From Actinomadura macra NBRC 14102 (lineage in GTDB: Bacteria; Actinomycetota; Actinomycetes; Streptosporangiales; Streptosporangiaceae): a stretch of 64,000 nt of DNA. The notes under the pieces were generated by a model. The model saw only the letters and a list, made by a program, of their open reading frames with translations. It was not told where the DNA came from and made no database searches. A program made the translations under genes and the position numbers. The stretch is taken from assembly GCF_001552215.1 (NCBI RefSeq), contig NZ_BCQT01000020.1, positions 124,001 through 188,000 of the forward strand, read 5' to 3'. Positions 52,157 through 60,252 of this stretch are shown here, piece by piece (positions within the stretch are counted from its first letter, which is position 1; each line of letters opens with the position of its first letter).

Positions 52157-52540
52157 CTACCGGAGGGCGTCGCGGAGGCGTCCGGCGTGCTGGGCGGCTT
52201 GGAGGCAGGCCATCTTGTCGTCGGGGTCGTTGGCCAGTTCGGCGGCCCGGACCAGGCTTTGAAGGATCTTTCGCGCGAGTTCGAACAGGGCGTCGGCGGT
52301 GGCGTTCACCGCTGTGTAGTCGGCCGGGACGGTGGCGCGGAGAGACGGGGCCTGGCGGAGGGCCTGGTGGGCTTGGACGGCCTCACCTTCGGCCATCCCC
52401 CAGGCGATGAAGCCGTCGGGTTCTTGGGAGGCGTAGGCGGTGATGACCCGCTCGGCGTGAGCCAGGTCGTTGAGGGCGTTGTTGAGGATCTCGGTGAACC
52501 AGGCTTGTCGGACCTCGTGGTGTTCGCGTTCGTGCGTCAT
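52157..52540 (-). CDS. Hypothetical helical protein (paralogue of 53405-53827)
   Basis: 127 residues from ATG 52540 with GGAGG upstream (TGGAGGACAGCAAG). Helical. The C-terminus, DDKMACLQAAQHAGRLRDAL, is clearly related to ADRVACLRAAHHAGHVHAAL of the 140-residue protein. Function unknown; probably coupled to the 503-residue gene. Confidence 0.7.
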   Translation of the reverse strand: MTHEREHHEVRQAWFTEILNNALNDLAHAERVITAYASQEPDGFIAWGMAEGEAVQAHQALRQAPSLRATVPADYTAVNATADALFELARKILQSLVRAAELANDPDDKMACLQAAQHAGRLRDALR

Positions 52541-52800
52541 CTTGCTGTCCTCCAGTTGATGGCTGGGTGGAGCGGAAGCCGCCTTTGCAGGGGCCATGAC
52601 GGATCCGCGCGTGCGGGCGGTGGAGCGCATTGTTCTTGTGCGGGCTGCTTGCGGCGTGCCTGACGGAGGAGACGGGAGTTGCGGCTTCTGATGGACGATG
52701 GCCTCAGGTTGGATGTGGAGCCTCGAATGAGGTCGGCGGCGGACGGGCCGCTGGTTCCATCTGGCCGATGCCGGTGCGTCGGCGTGAGCGTTGCGTCAGG

Positions 52801-53397
52801 CTAAGGAGTGAGTTCGTCTTGTAACCGGCTCATTGGGACGCCGCACCAAGAGCTCAGTGTCGTCAGAAGGTTGTGGCGGTCTTCGTCGAGTCTGCGTCTG
52901 GTTGAGCCTCTTACACCTGGTAGCCGGGCCGTGATGCTGATGTAGAGCTGTTCGGCCTGATCGGCCCAGGCCACGGTGCCCAGGCTCGTCTTCGTCGGCG
53001 GGAACGGTGGCGCTGGGGAGAGGTGCGTTTCCGGTTCGGCGTAGATGAAGGGAATGCCTGGTACCTCGACGTGGAAGGACGTCTCGGCGTTCACGCCGGT
53101 GCTCCAGCCGATGATGGTGCCGCAGCGGCCGGATTGGCGGGTTAGCCGTACTTCGTCGCCGACCGTGTAGGTGGCTTCTTTGGTGTTGATTGAGCAGCTG
53201 GTGTCGACCGTGCTGGAAGAGTCGATGCCGTGCCGGGTGGCGCAGTGCTCTAAAACGCAGAGTAGGGCGGCGAGGAGTGCTTCGGTATAGAGCAGGTCGG
53301 GCTGAAGTGCCGCGGGCTTTCTACGGAAGGTGTCCTGCTCGTAGGCAATCAGGGCTCGGATGGCACGGTCGATGCGCTTGGTGTTGGCGTGGGTCAT
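52801..53397 (-). CDS. Hypothetical protein sharing a C-terminal domain with 53954-54805
   Basis: 198 residues from ATG 53397. The middle has YTVGDEVRLTRQSGRCGTII, an SH3/KOW-like stretch, then the shared domain starting at HLSPAPPFPPTKT and ending LLTTLSSWCGVPMSRLQDEL. The equivalent in the 283-residue protein is LEPAPPFPDTPT to LLNALAAWNGM. Seven bases separate it from the 140-residue gene. Confidence 0.65.
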   Translation of the reverse strand: MTHANTKRIDRAIRALIAYEQDTFRRKPAALQPDLLYTEALLAALLCVLEHCATRHGIDSSSTVDTSCSINTKEATYTVGDEVRLTRQSGRCGTIIGWSTGVNAETSFHVEVPGIPFIYAEPETHLSPAPPFPPTKTSLGTVAWADQAEQLYISITARLPGVRGSTRRRLDEDRHNLLTTLSSWCGVPMSRLQDELTP

Positions 53398-53404
53398 GTT
53401 GTGC

Positions 53405-53827
53405 CTATTTGAGAGCGGCGTGGACGTGGCCAGCGTGGTGGGCGGCTCTCAGGCACGCCACACGGTCGGCGGGCTCCGTGGTCTTGGACGCGATGTTCAG
53501 CAGGGCCTCGGCGACGACCATCACCAGCGCGGCGATGGATTGGGAGAACTGCTGGACGTCCGCGTCCGGCATGGGACGTTCGGGCCAGGCGAGAGTGGGG
53601 GCTTCGGACAGGGCCCACCAGGCGTCGGTGGCCGCAACGAGCGCGGTCTGGTGTGCGTCCACGGGTGCGATCTGGCTGAGGACGGTGGTGCCACGCTCGA
53701 TGAGGTCCAGGCCGATGAAGGCGGACGCGAGGAGCGCGGGGAGGGTGTCGGTGGTCTTGATCTGCCGGGTGGCGTAGTCGAAGAACTGTTTCAGCGGGAC
53801 CTCCGGTGTTTCGACGTCCAACGCCAA
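53405..53827 (-). CDS. Hypothetical helical protein (paralogue of 52157-52540)
   Basis: 140 residues from TTG 53827; no convincing ribosome binding site, so the start may be a few codons later. All-helical, ending ADRVACLRAAHHAGHVHAAL, the motif shared with the 127-residue protein. Each paralogue pairs with a larger partner, suggesting duplication of a two-gene unit. Confidence 0.6.
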   Translation of the reverse strand: MALDVETPEVPLKQFFDYATRQIKTTDTLPALLASAFIGLDLIERGTTVLSQIAPVDAHQTALVAATDAWWALSEAPTLAWPERPMPDADVQQFSQSIAALVMVVAEALLNIASKTTEPADRVACLRAAHHAGHVHAALK

Positions 53828-53953
53828 TGGACAACATTGGCGCTTCTTGTCTACTAAAGTTGATGCGATGGCAGTCTGACTGTTCGGCAGTTGAAGATCA
53901 ACTATCGATGCCGTGTGTCGGGGTAAGCGTTCTGCCGTTGCGCGTCGTCGGTC

Positions 53954-54805
53954 TCAGTGGCCGCAGCTGGATCGATGAGTCAGCGTGTCGGCTGGACGGT
54001 TTGACTGTGCGCCTTGCTCATAAGGCTCCTGGTAGGAGATGCCCCGGGCGAGCGGCACTGGGAAGGCTTGTGCGGCGAGCTGGCCTGGGCTGAGTGGATG
54101 GGACGAGGCGACGATCTCTGGCTGGTCTTGTGCGGCAGATGGGAGACGTGGCGCGATATGGGGCAGGAGCCAATCGGTGACGCTTCGCTCGTCCATGCCG
54201 TTCCACGCCGCCAGCGCGTTCAGCAGAGCGTGGTGATCTTTGAAGTCGTCGGGCTGCGGAGAGACGCCGCGGACGTCGGCGATACCGATGCGGGTAATTG
54301 TCTCGATAAGGATCTCTTCCGCCCGGAGCGGTGAGTCGATGACGCCCTCAGCCGTGGGTGTGTCAGGGAAAGGCGGGGCGGGTTCCAGGTCGGCGGCAAT
54401 GATGCTGCGGTAGGTGGTGGAGCCGAGGAAGTGTACGTAGTACTCGGTCGGGCCGTGTTCTGGGACGAGAAGTCCGGTGATGCTGCCTCGTGTCGGCTGG
54501 CCGAGGAGGATCGCTTCAGCTGCGGCGGGTCCGTCTAGCTGGACGGAGGAACCGATGGCGAAGACGTCGGGACTGTTCTGTTCGCTGAGGTAGTAGCCAT
54601 GCGCCTGGGCAAGGATGTCGTTGAATTCCAGACCGCATTGTTCGGCGTAGTGCTTCAGATCGATCAGCAGATCGCCAAGAAGTTCGTGGGCATGGGCGTC
54701 GTTGCCCCGGTGGTCGAGATGTTCGGTCTCCTCGAAGAGCCCTTGGAAGGCATCCAGGGCTGCGGCTCCGAACTCGGCGAACTCGCCGGCGTTGGCTTCG
54801 GTCAT
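53954..54805 (-). CDS. Hypothetical protein with SH3-like middle and FP-P C-terminal motif
   Basis: 283 residues from ATG 54805. A helical N-terminus (ELLGDLLIDLKHYAEQCGLE), an SH3/KOW-like stretch (AILLGQPTRGSITGLLVPEH), the domain shared with 52801-53397, and near the end LAAQAFPVPLARG, a variant of the AA-FP-P motif. Its start overlaps the stop of the 130-residue gene (ATGA). Confidence 0.65.
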   Translation of the reverse strand: MTEANAGEFAEFGAAALDAFQGLFEETEHLDHRGNDAHAHELLGDLLIDLKHYAEQCGLEFNDILAQAHGYYLSEQNSPDVFAIGSSVQLDGPAAAEAILLGQPTRGSITGLLVPEHGPTEYYVHFLGSTTYRSIIAADLEPAPPFPDTPTAEGVIDSPLRAEEILIETITRIGIADVRGVSPQPDDFKDHHALLNALAAWNGMDERSVTDWLLPHIAPRLPSAAQDQPEIVASSHPLSPGQLAAQAFPVPLARGISYQEPYEQGAQSNRPADTLTHRSSCGH

Positions 54806-55194
54806 GCGACCTCCGCATGTTCGTCTCGTGCATAGGAGCTGACTCCGGCCGTCCGGGTGAGGAGGAGCAGCGGTGAATCAGCCGGCTCCAGTTCGGGTGC
54901 GGTGGTATGTAGACCGTCGTTGATGCCGGGGACGCGCACCGTGTACTGGGCCATGCCACTGGGTGAGATAGCGAGGACGCCGCCGCGGTCGATACGGGCC
55001 TGGACTCTGGCGTCCACCAGGTCGGCCACGTCGAGGTGATTGCCCTCGCCGTAGCGGATGAGGTCGGCGACGGGAGCATGGAGGAGCCCCTCGGCTTCCG
55101 CGTGGATGTTGCGGTGCCCGTTGGCCAGATTGCCGAACAGGTGCCGTTCGTAGGCGTCCAGCGCAAGGGCGCCGGCTTGCATGCGTTCGGTCAT
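54802..55194 (-). CDS. Hypothetical protein coupled to 53954-54805
   Basis: 130 residues. ALALDAYERHLFGNLANGHR, then VADLIRYGEGNHLDVADLVD and GVLAISPSGMAQYTVRVPG. Resembles the N-terminal half of the 283-residue protein in layout (helical part, then a nucleic-acid-binding-like beta part). No family recognised. Confidence 0.6.
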   Translation of the reverse strand: MTERMQAGALALDAYERHLFGNLANGHRNIHAEAEGLLHAPVADLIRYGEGNHLDVADLVDARVQARIDRGGVLAISPSGMAQYTVRVPGINDGLHTTAPELEPADSPLLLLTRTAGVSSYARDEHAEVA

Positions 55195-55234
55195 GCGGAT
55201 CTCCTGTCAGGGGTTCCAGCCGTGAAGGACGGGA

Positions 55235-55636
55235 TCAGGCGTCGACCGGGACCGGCTCGTTCTGATCGAAGCCGAGCCATCCATAGGGGACCGGGACGAT
55301 CCGGGCTTCGTGCGGGGACAGGTGCTCGTTTTCGGTGCACTGGTAGAAGGGACCGCGTGGTCCGAGCAGAATGGGGAGCTGGTGGTCGAGGTGGTCGCGG
55401 TACCACAGGGCCATCCCGGTGGCGCCTTGCAGACGCATCGCTTCCCAGGCGAACCACAATGCGGTGAGGCGGGAGATGGCTTCGCCGTGCCGCCACCATT
55501 CGGCGCACCAGCGGAACTCGCCGCCGAGAGTGCGCCTGTACATCGGGACGAAATGCTGGGTCACCCAGGCGGTGACATCCGGGTACAGCGACTCGGGATG
55601 CCTGTCGCCTGTCGGGGACGTGTCGGGAGTGGACAT
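55235..55636 (-). CDS. DUF4913 protein
   Basis: 133 residues with the DUF4913 pattern: AWVTQHFVPMYRRTLGGEFR, WCAEWWRHGEAISRLTALWF, then GMALWYRDHLDHQLPILLG. These proteins are encoded next to coupling proteins in actinobacterial conjugative elements; their role is not known. Lies 57 bases downstream of the VirD4-like gene. Confidence 0.85.
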   Translation of the reverse strand: MSTPDTSPTGDRHPESLYPDVTAWVTQHFVPMYRRTLGGEFRWCAEWWRHGEAISRLTALWFAWEAMRLQGATGMALWYRDHLDHQLPILLGPRGPFYQCTENEHLSPHEARIVPVPYGWLGFDQNEPVPVDA

Positions 55637-55693
55637 CGAGCCTCCAAAGCTCTGGATTCGTGCATGTGAGGGTGCCTTTCTGTCGGACGTTAA

Positions 55694-57499
55694 CTACGGC
55701 ATGGGCGGGTGGTCGTCGCGGTGGTAGTGGCGGCGGGCCGCATCCGCGATGGCGGTGTCGGCGGTCTTGATGGCCTGTTTGATGGCTGCGGCGTGCGGGC
55801 CGGAGTACCACGGGCGGAGGCGGATGAGGGCGGGTCTGGTCCCGGTGGCCAGCAGCAGCGCGGTTCCTGTGGGCAGCGCGCGAATGTCGGCGGCTTCAAG
55901 GATCTCTTGTCGCCGCAGCGAGATCTGCTCGCTGGTGCGTCCGTCGGTGTAGGTGATAGAGCGGATTGGCACGTCGTGTTGCCCGATGAGAGTGGCCAGG
56001 TCGCGGACGAGGCGGGGCGAGTCGATGCCGGCACCGATGACTTTGCGGGTCGCGGCGCCCCACAGCGCGGCCATGCCGGGCTCTCCCCAGACGGTGACGC
56101 CTTGCTCGTAGCTCTGCAGGATGGTGACCGGGATGATGCCGCGTGACCCGAGGTGGGAGTACAGCTGTGGCAGGTCGGCGATGCGGCAGATGTTGGCGGC
56201 CTCGTCCAGAGCGACGATCAGCGGCGGGTCGAGGCGTCCGCCGGCCTGCTCGGCGCGGCGTTCGGCCGCGCGCATGGTGGTGTCGGTCAGCGCGGCGATC
56301 AGTGGCGCGGCGGCCGACAGCGACTTCGACAGTAGGTAGAGCGTGTCGCAGGAGGTGGCGAACGCGTCCGGGTCGAAGACCGGCAGGCCGCGGTCAGGGG
56401 TGACCCAGGCGAGGATCTCCTGGTCGCGGAGGGCTTTGGCGGCGGTGCGGGCGGTCTGGTAGATCCCGTCCCGGGTCTCGACGGCACCGTTCTGCGTGCC
56501 TTTGAGGGACGAGGCCATGAGCTGGAATCCGGCCTCTTGGAGCAGTTCGATCGGTGTCGGGACGGCGGGCTCGTCCAGCCATTGCGCGACGTGGTGCAGG
56601 GAGCGGCCCGAGTTCGCGGCGGCCAGGAACAATGCGCAGAGCAGGTCTTGGGCGGCCGGTCCCCACAGGTCCTTCTTCTGACCGTCGTCGACGGTGAGGA
56701 CGAAGTGCCCTGCAAGGCGGTGGGCGTCCTCGACGGTGGACAGTCCGGCGAGCGGGTTCCACCACCAGGCTTGTGGCTGGTAGGTGACGTGCTGCGGGTC
56801 GAACAGCCAGATCTTCCCACCGGTGCGTTCGGCGCGGACGGTGGCGATGGCTGACCACAGGTCGGCCTTGTTGCTGGTCGCGATGACCGGGCCGGGTGCG
56901 GACAGGACGTGCGGGACGGACTGAGTGGTGGTCTTACCCGAGCGCGGTGCCATGAACGCCACCACCGTGTCCTCGAACGAGGCGAACAAGGTCGGGCCGC
57001 TGCGGTCGCCAGGGAGGAGGGCATTCCCCAAGACCAGGCCGATGTCGTCCGGCATCAGCCTTTCGCGGGCAGCCTTCGTCAGTGAACGCCTGAGCGCGAT
57101 CGCTTTGTCTGCGGTTGCGTCAGGTCCGAGCACTGCGAGACCGGGATTGTCGGCGAGCGCGGCGACGGGATCCCCAGGCTGTGGAAAACGTTCCGCGATA
57201 CGCCGCCAGACTCTCCAGACCCCCATCGCGAGAGCGGTGATCAGAAGTACGAGGGTGAGCAGGACCAGCGGAGTCGATGTCCCCGGCCACGTGACATTGG
57301 TCTGGCCCCGGGCGAGAGCAATCGCGAAATCAGCACCGAACGACATGACCACGCCACCCGTGGCGAACGCGCACAGCTTGGCGGCAAGCCACACGATCCA
57401 CAGCCCGACAATGGGCGCCCAGCAGGCGACGAGAACCAACCATCCGCCACCGGCGTTGGAATGCCACAATGACGCCCGAGGCCCCAGCGCACGCGTCAT
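55694..57499 (-). CDS. VirD4/TraG-type coupling protein
   Basis: 601 residues. Two or three N-terminal membrane segments (WLVLVACWAPIVGLWIVWLA, VLLTLVLLITALAMGVW), Walker A APRSGKTTTQ (184-191), Walker B LIVALDEAANICRI and a TraM-recognition C-terminal part (LVRDLATLIGQHDVPIRS). This hexameric ATPase brings the relaxase-DNA complex to the secretion channel. The likely cargo is the relaxase at 9575; the channel genes lie at 58755-64000. The divergent integrase fragment begins 77 bases away. Confidence 0.88.
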   Translation of the reverse strand: MTRALGPRASLWHSNAGGGWLVLVACWAPIVGLWIVWLAAKLCAFATGGVVMSFGADFAIALARGQTNVTWPGTSTPLVLLTLVLLITALAMGVWRVWRRIAERFPQPGDPVAALADNPGLAVLGPDATADKAIALRRSLTKAARERLMPDDIGLVLGNALLPGDRSGPTLFASFEDTVVAFMAPRSGKTTTQSVPHVLSAPGPVIATSNKADLWSAIATVRAERTGGKIWLFDPQHVTYQPQAWWWNPLAGLSTVEDAHRLAGHFVLTVDDGQKKDLWGPAAQDLLCALFLAAANSGRSLHHVAQWLDEPAVPTPIELLQEAGFQLMASSLKGTQNGAVETRDGIYQTARTAAKALRDQEILAWVTPDRGLPVFDPDAFATSCDTLYLLSKSLSAAAPLIAALTDTTMRAAERRAEQAGGRLDPPLIVALDEAANICRIADLPQLYSHLGSRGIIPVTILQSYEQGVTVWGEPGMAALWGAATRKVIGAGIDSPRLVRDLATLIGQHDVPIRSITYTDGRTSEQISLRRQEILEAADIRALPTGTALLLATGTRPALIRLRPWYSGPHAAAIKQAIKTADTAIADAARRHYHRDDHPPMP

Positions 57500-57576
57500 G
57501 CGCCGCCCCGGATGGCCTGGTCGGTTCCAGGAACTCCTCGAAGTTCGTGATCTTTGCTGCGTGACTGTTCAAGCCT

Positions 57577-58059
57577 TTGCTGAGTCCAAAGGGGCCAGAT
57601 CGATCTGTGTCTCTCGATTCGGCCCGCGCGTTGATCGCCTACCATGCTGTGCGGATCCACCAGCTCCGCGACCTCAAGCTCACCGACTTTCACGACGGCA
57701 AGCTTCACCACGCAGGGCAGACCATCCTGCTCGCTGTCCCGGTCCGTGAACGGCTCCGCGACTACCTGGACCTCAGATCGGCGGCCTGGCCCACCACCAT
57801 CAACCCACACCTGTCCGTCAACGTCCGTAGCTGGACCCACACCCGGCCCGTGCACGAGAGCTGGACGCGCGAACAACTCGGCATGCCCTGCCAGCAGATC
57901 CGACTCGACCGAAACTTCTCCGAAGCCCAGGAAACTGGCGGCGATCTGCGCACCTTGGCCGACCTGTTCGGCCTTTCCATCGCCAGAGCCGCCCGCTACG
58001 CCGCCGCCATCGACCGCATCCCCAGCACGATCGCAAAGGGAACCGGGCCGCCTGCCTGA
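57577..58059 (+). pseudogene. Tyrosine-recombinase/integrase-like C-terminal fragment
   Basis: 160 codons. ALIAYHAVRIHQLRDLKLTD, then FHDGKLHHAGQTILLAVPVR, RERLRDYLDLRSAAWPTTIN and DLRTLADLFGLSIARAARY match the C-terminal region of large actinobacterial integrase-like proteins. The N-terminal and catalytic parts are absent and there is no ribosome binding site. It may mark an old element boundary. Confidence 0.55.
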
Positions 58060-58704
58060 ATGACCGACCACGCCACCGGCCAGGATGTGCGCATGACCTT
58101 CCGCGTTCCCAGCACACCGGAGGACCGGGCCCTCATCCGCCGCTATGTCATCTGGGATCCCGAGTCCTACACCACCAGCCGCTACCACGACCTGATCAAC
58201 CCGATACAGCCCGACAGGACCGACCTCGAAGCCTTCGAGACAGCCCTGGCAAACGACGCTCGCGAGATCAGCGATGAGGACCTGAGCACACTGCTGGACC
58301 TGGAATGGCGCTCCAGGATCACTGCTGCATGGCTTATCGCACTGGACCGGCGCATCCAGTTCAGGGACGCTCTCGGCGAGCTCTTGCTCGCCAGCGAATT
58401 GGTCCACGCCGGAATCGGCTACTGCATCGCCCTGGCCCGCTTCGCTCAACCCGAAGACGCCGACATCCTCGCCGCCTACCTGGACCGTTACCTGCCACGT
58501 CCCGACTGCCGCTACAACCAGGACGCGGCCATCGGCGCTCTGCTCTACCTCGATGAACAACTCGGCACCAACCGCGCTGACAGCTACCTCGGGCTCTGGC
58601 ATCGCTCGGCATTCGCCGACCGCGATCCATGTGAAAGCCAGCGCCACACCGCCGAGCTCTGCGACTTCGCCGGCCGCATCATGAGCCCGGACGCCCTGCC
58701 CTGA
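58060..58704 (+). CDS. DUF6000-like protein
   Basis: 214 residues from ATG 58060, directly after the integrase fragment's stop; ATG 58093 is an alternative. MTFRVPSTPEDRALIRRYVI, then WRSRITAAWLIALDRRIQFR, HAGIGYCIALARFAQPEDAD and LAAYLDRYLPRPDCRYNQDA resemble DUF6000, a family with HEAT-like helices grouped with predicted polymorphic-toxin immunity proteins. The family name is recalled, not searched. No toxin gene is adjacent. Confidence 0.55.
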   Translation: MTDHATGQDVRMTFRVPSTPEDRALIRRYVIWDPESYTTSRYHDLINPIQPDRTDLEAFETALANDAREISDEDLSTLLDLEWRSRITAAWLIALDRRIQFRDALGELLLASELVHAGIGYCIALARFAQPEDADILAAYLDRYLPRPDCRYNQDAAIGALLYLDEQLGTNRADSYLGLWHRSAFADRDPCESQRHTAELCDFAGRIMSPDALP

Positions 58705-58754
58705 CTCCGCATCAAGACGGTCAATTCCACCAACTCCAGGCGGGCTACAGTGCC

Positions 58755-60236
58755 TCACGGGAGCACCGCCCCGGAGTTCCGCCGAGACTGTCCAGAATCT
58801 TGACGGATCTTCTGGTCTGTGTCGTAGAGGTCGACTTCAGGGCCGACGAGGGAGAGCTCGACCGGGATGCCGAGGCGTTCGCCGGTCTTGATGAGGTACT
58901 TCCCGCGCCCGGGATGGCGGGCGCCGGGTTGCCAGGAGTCGGGCGCCGACCAGGAAGTGACGAGTTGCTGTTCGGGGCCGGTGAGCGGGGCGATCTCGTG
59001 GACGCGGGCCAGCTCGCGGGGTGGGAGCCCAGCCAGAACGGTGATGGCGGATCGGTCAGCGAAGCCCTTGGCCTTGGCGCGGTCTTCCTCGGTGGCCAGG
59101 GCGTCGAGGTCGGCGAGCGAGTGCGTGATCATGATGGAGGCCATGCCCTTGGCGCGGTTGAGACGAGTGAGGGCGTCGGCGTGTTCGACCAGGCCGGGCG
59201 CGCCGCGTAGGGCGCGCCATAGTTCGTCCATCACGCCGAGGTAGGAGCGGCGGGGGCCGGCGCCGAGGTCGGCGAGGGCGGTGGCGGCGTCGACCATGCC
59301 GAAGGCGTAGGCCCAGGTGCACAGCATCGCGGCGGTGAGGAGCTTGTCGCCGGCGGCGCGGACGCGGGAGATGTCGACGCTGATCGCGGGCGCGTCCAGG
59401 TTCAGGGGGCGGGTGGTGGGTGAGTCGAAGACGCCGGCCAGAGATCCGGAGATGAGGAGGTCGAGGGTGAAGACCAGGTCACGGGTCTGGGCTCGGTAGG
59501 CGTCGGCGGTGTCGGTGCGGGTGGCCGTCCGGAGCTCGTCGGGTCCTTGTTCCAGGATCAGCAGGACGTCCACGATGGTGGGTTCGTGTTCGAGCCGGTC
59601 ATCGAGGATGTCGATGGCGCGGCCGAGGACGACCTCTTCTGCGTTGGTGATGCGGGCTTCACGCACCAGGGTCGCCAGCGCCAGTAGCAGCGAGAGGCGC
59701 CGTGACCGTACCTCCCAGCGGAGTGTTTCGGCGTCGGCTCCGGCGAGGCGGCGCCGTGTCTCGTCGAGGGGCCCGGCGTCGAGGGGGTTGAGGCGGTCGA
59801 GGCCGCGTCCGACGCGGATCACCTGGCCGCCGAGGTATTCGACCAGCCTGGTGTAGTCCGGTTTGGTGTCACCGAGGATGATCGGTGTGGTGCCAGCGGC
59901 CACGGCCCCGGTGACCAGGCGTTTCACCAGGGTGGACTTGCCGGTGCCGGGCTGTCCGAGGACGAACATGCCGGGGTTGGTGACCAGCCCTTCGCGTAGC
60001 CAGGCGAGCGGGTCGAGGCAGACGACCTCGCCCCAGAGCTGGTGGCGTCCGACCGGGGTACCGGCGGTGGGAGTGCCGGAGCCGGCGGTAAAGGGGTACA
60101 GCCCGCAGGCTTGGTTGGTAGTGGCCTGGAACTCGGGTGCGGGCTCAACGTGCGCGGCGCGTCCAGTGCCAGGCCCGCGCCAGCCCCAAGGCGCGGCGAG
60201 CGGCTCGGACATGGCTTCCGCCTCGACGTTGGGCAA
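58755..60236 (-). CDS. VirB4/TraC-type conjugation ATPase
   Basis: 493 residues. Walker A GQPGTGKSTLVKRL (94-101), IILGDTKPDYTRLVEYLGG, GRGLDRLNPLDAGPLDETRR, Walker B region RSYLGVMDELWRALRG and the arginine-finger-like MASIMITHSLADLDAL. Short for VirB4 because the N-terminal part is reduced, as in actinobacterial systems where the SCO6880-like partner is separate. Powers assembly of the transfer channel at the membrane. Follows the SCO6880-like gene after 16 bases. Confidence 0.87.
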   Translation of the reverse strand: MPNVEAEAMSEPLAAPWGWRGPGTGRAAHVEPAPEFQATTNQACGLYPFTAGSGTPTAGTPVGRHQLWGEVVCLDPLAWLREGLVTNPGMFVLGQPGTGKSTLVKRLVTGAVAAGTTPIILGDTKPDYTRLVEYLGGQVIRVGRGLDRLNPLDAGPLDETRRRLAGADAETLRWEVRSRRLSLLLALATLVREARITNAEEVVLGRAIDILDDRLEHEPTIVDVLLILEQGPDELRTATRTDTADAYRAQTRDLVFTLDLLISGSLAGVFDSPTTRPLNLDAPAISVDISRVRAAGDKLLTAAMLCTWAYAFGMVDAATALADLGAGPRRSYLGVMDELWRALRGAPGLVEHADALTRLNRAKGMASIMITHSLADLDALATEEDRAKAKGFADRSAITVLAGLPPRELARVHEIAPLTGPEQQLVTSWSAPDSWQPGARHPGRGKYLIKTGERLGIPVELSLVGPEVDLYDTDQKIRQDSGQSRRNSGAVLP

Positions 60237-60252
60237 CTGCTGGTCCTCCGGT

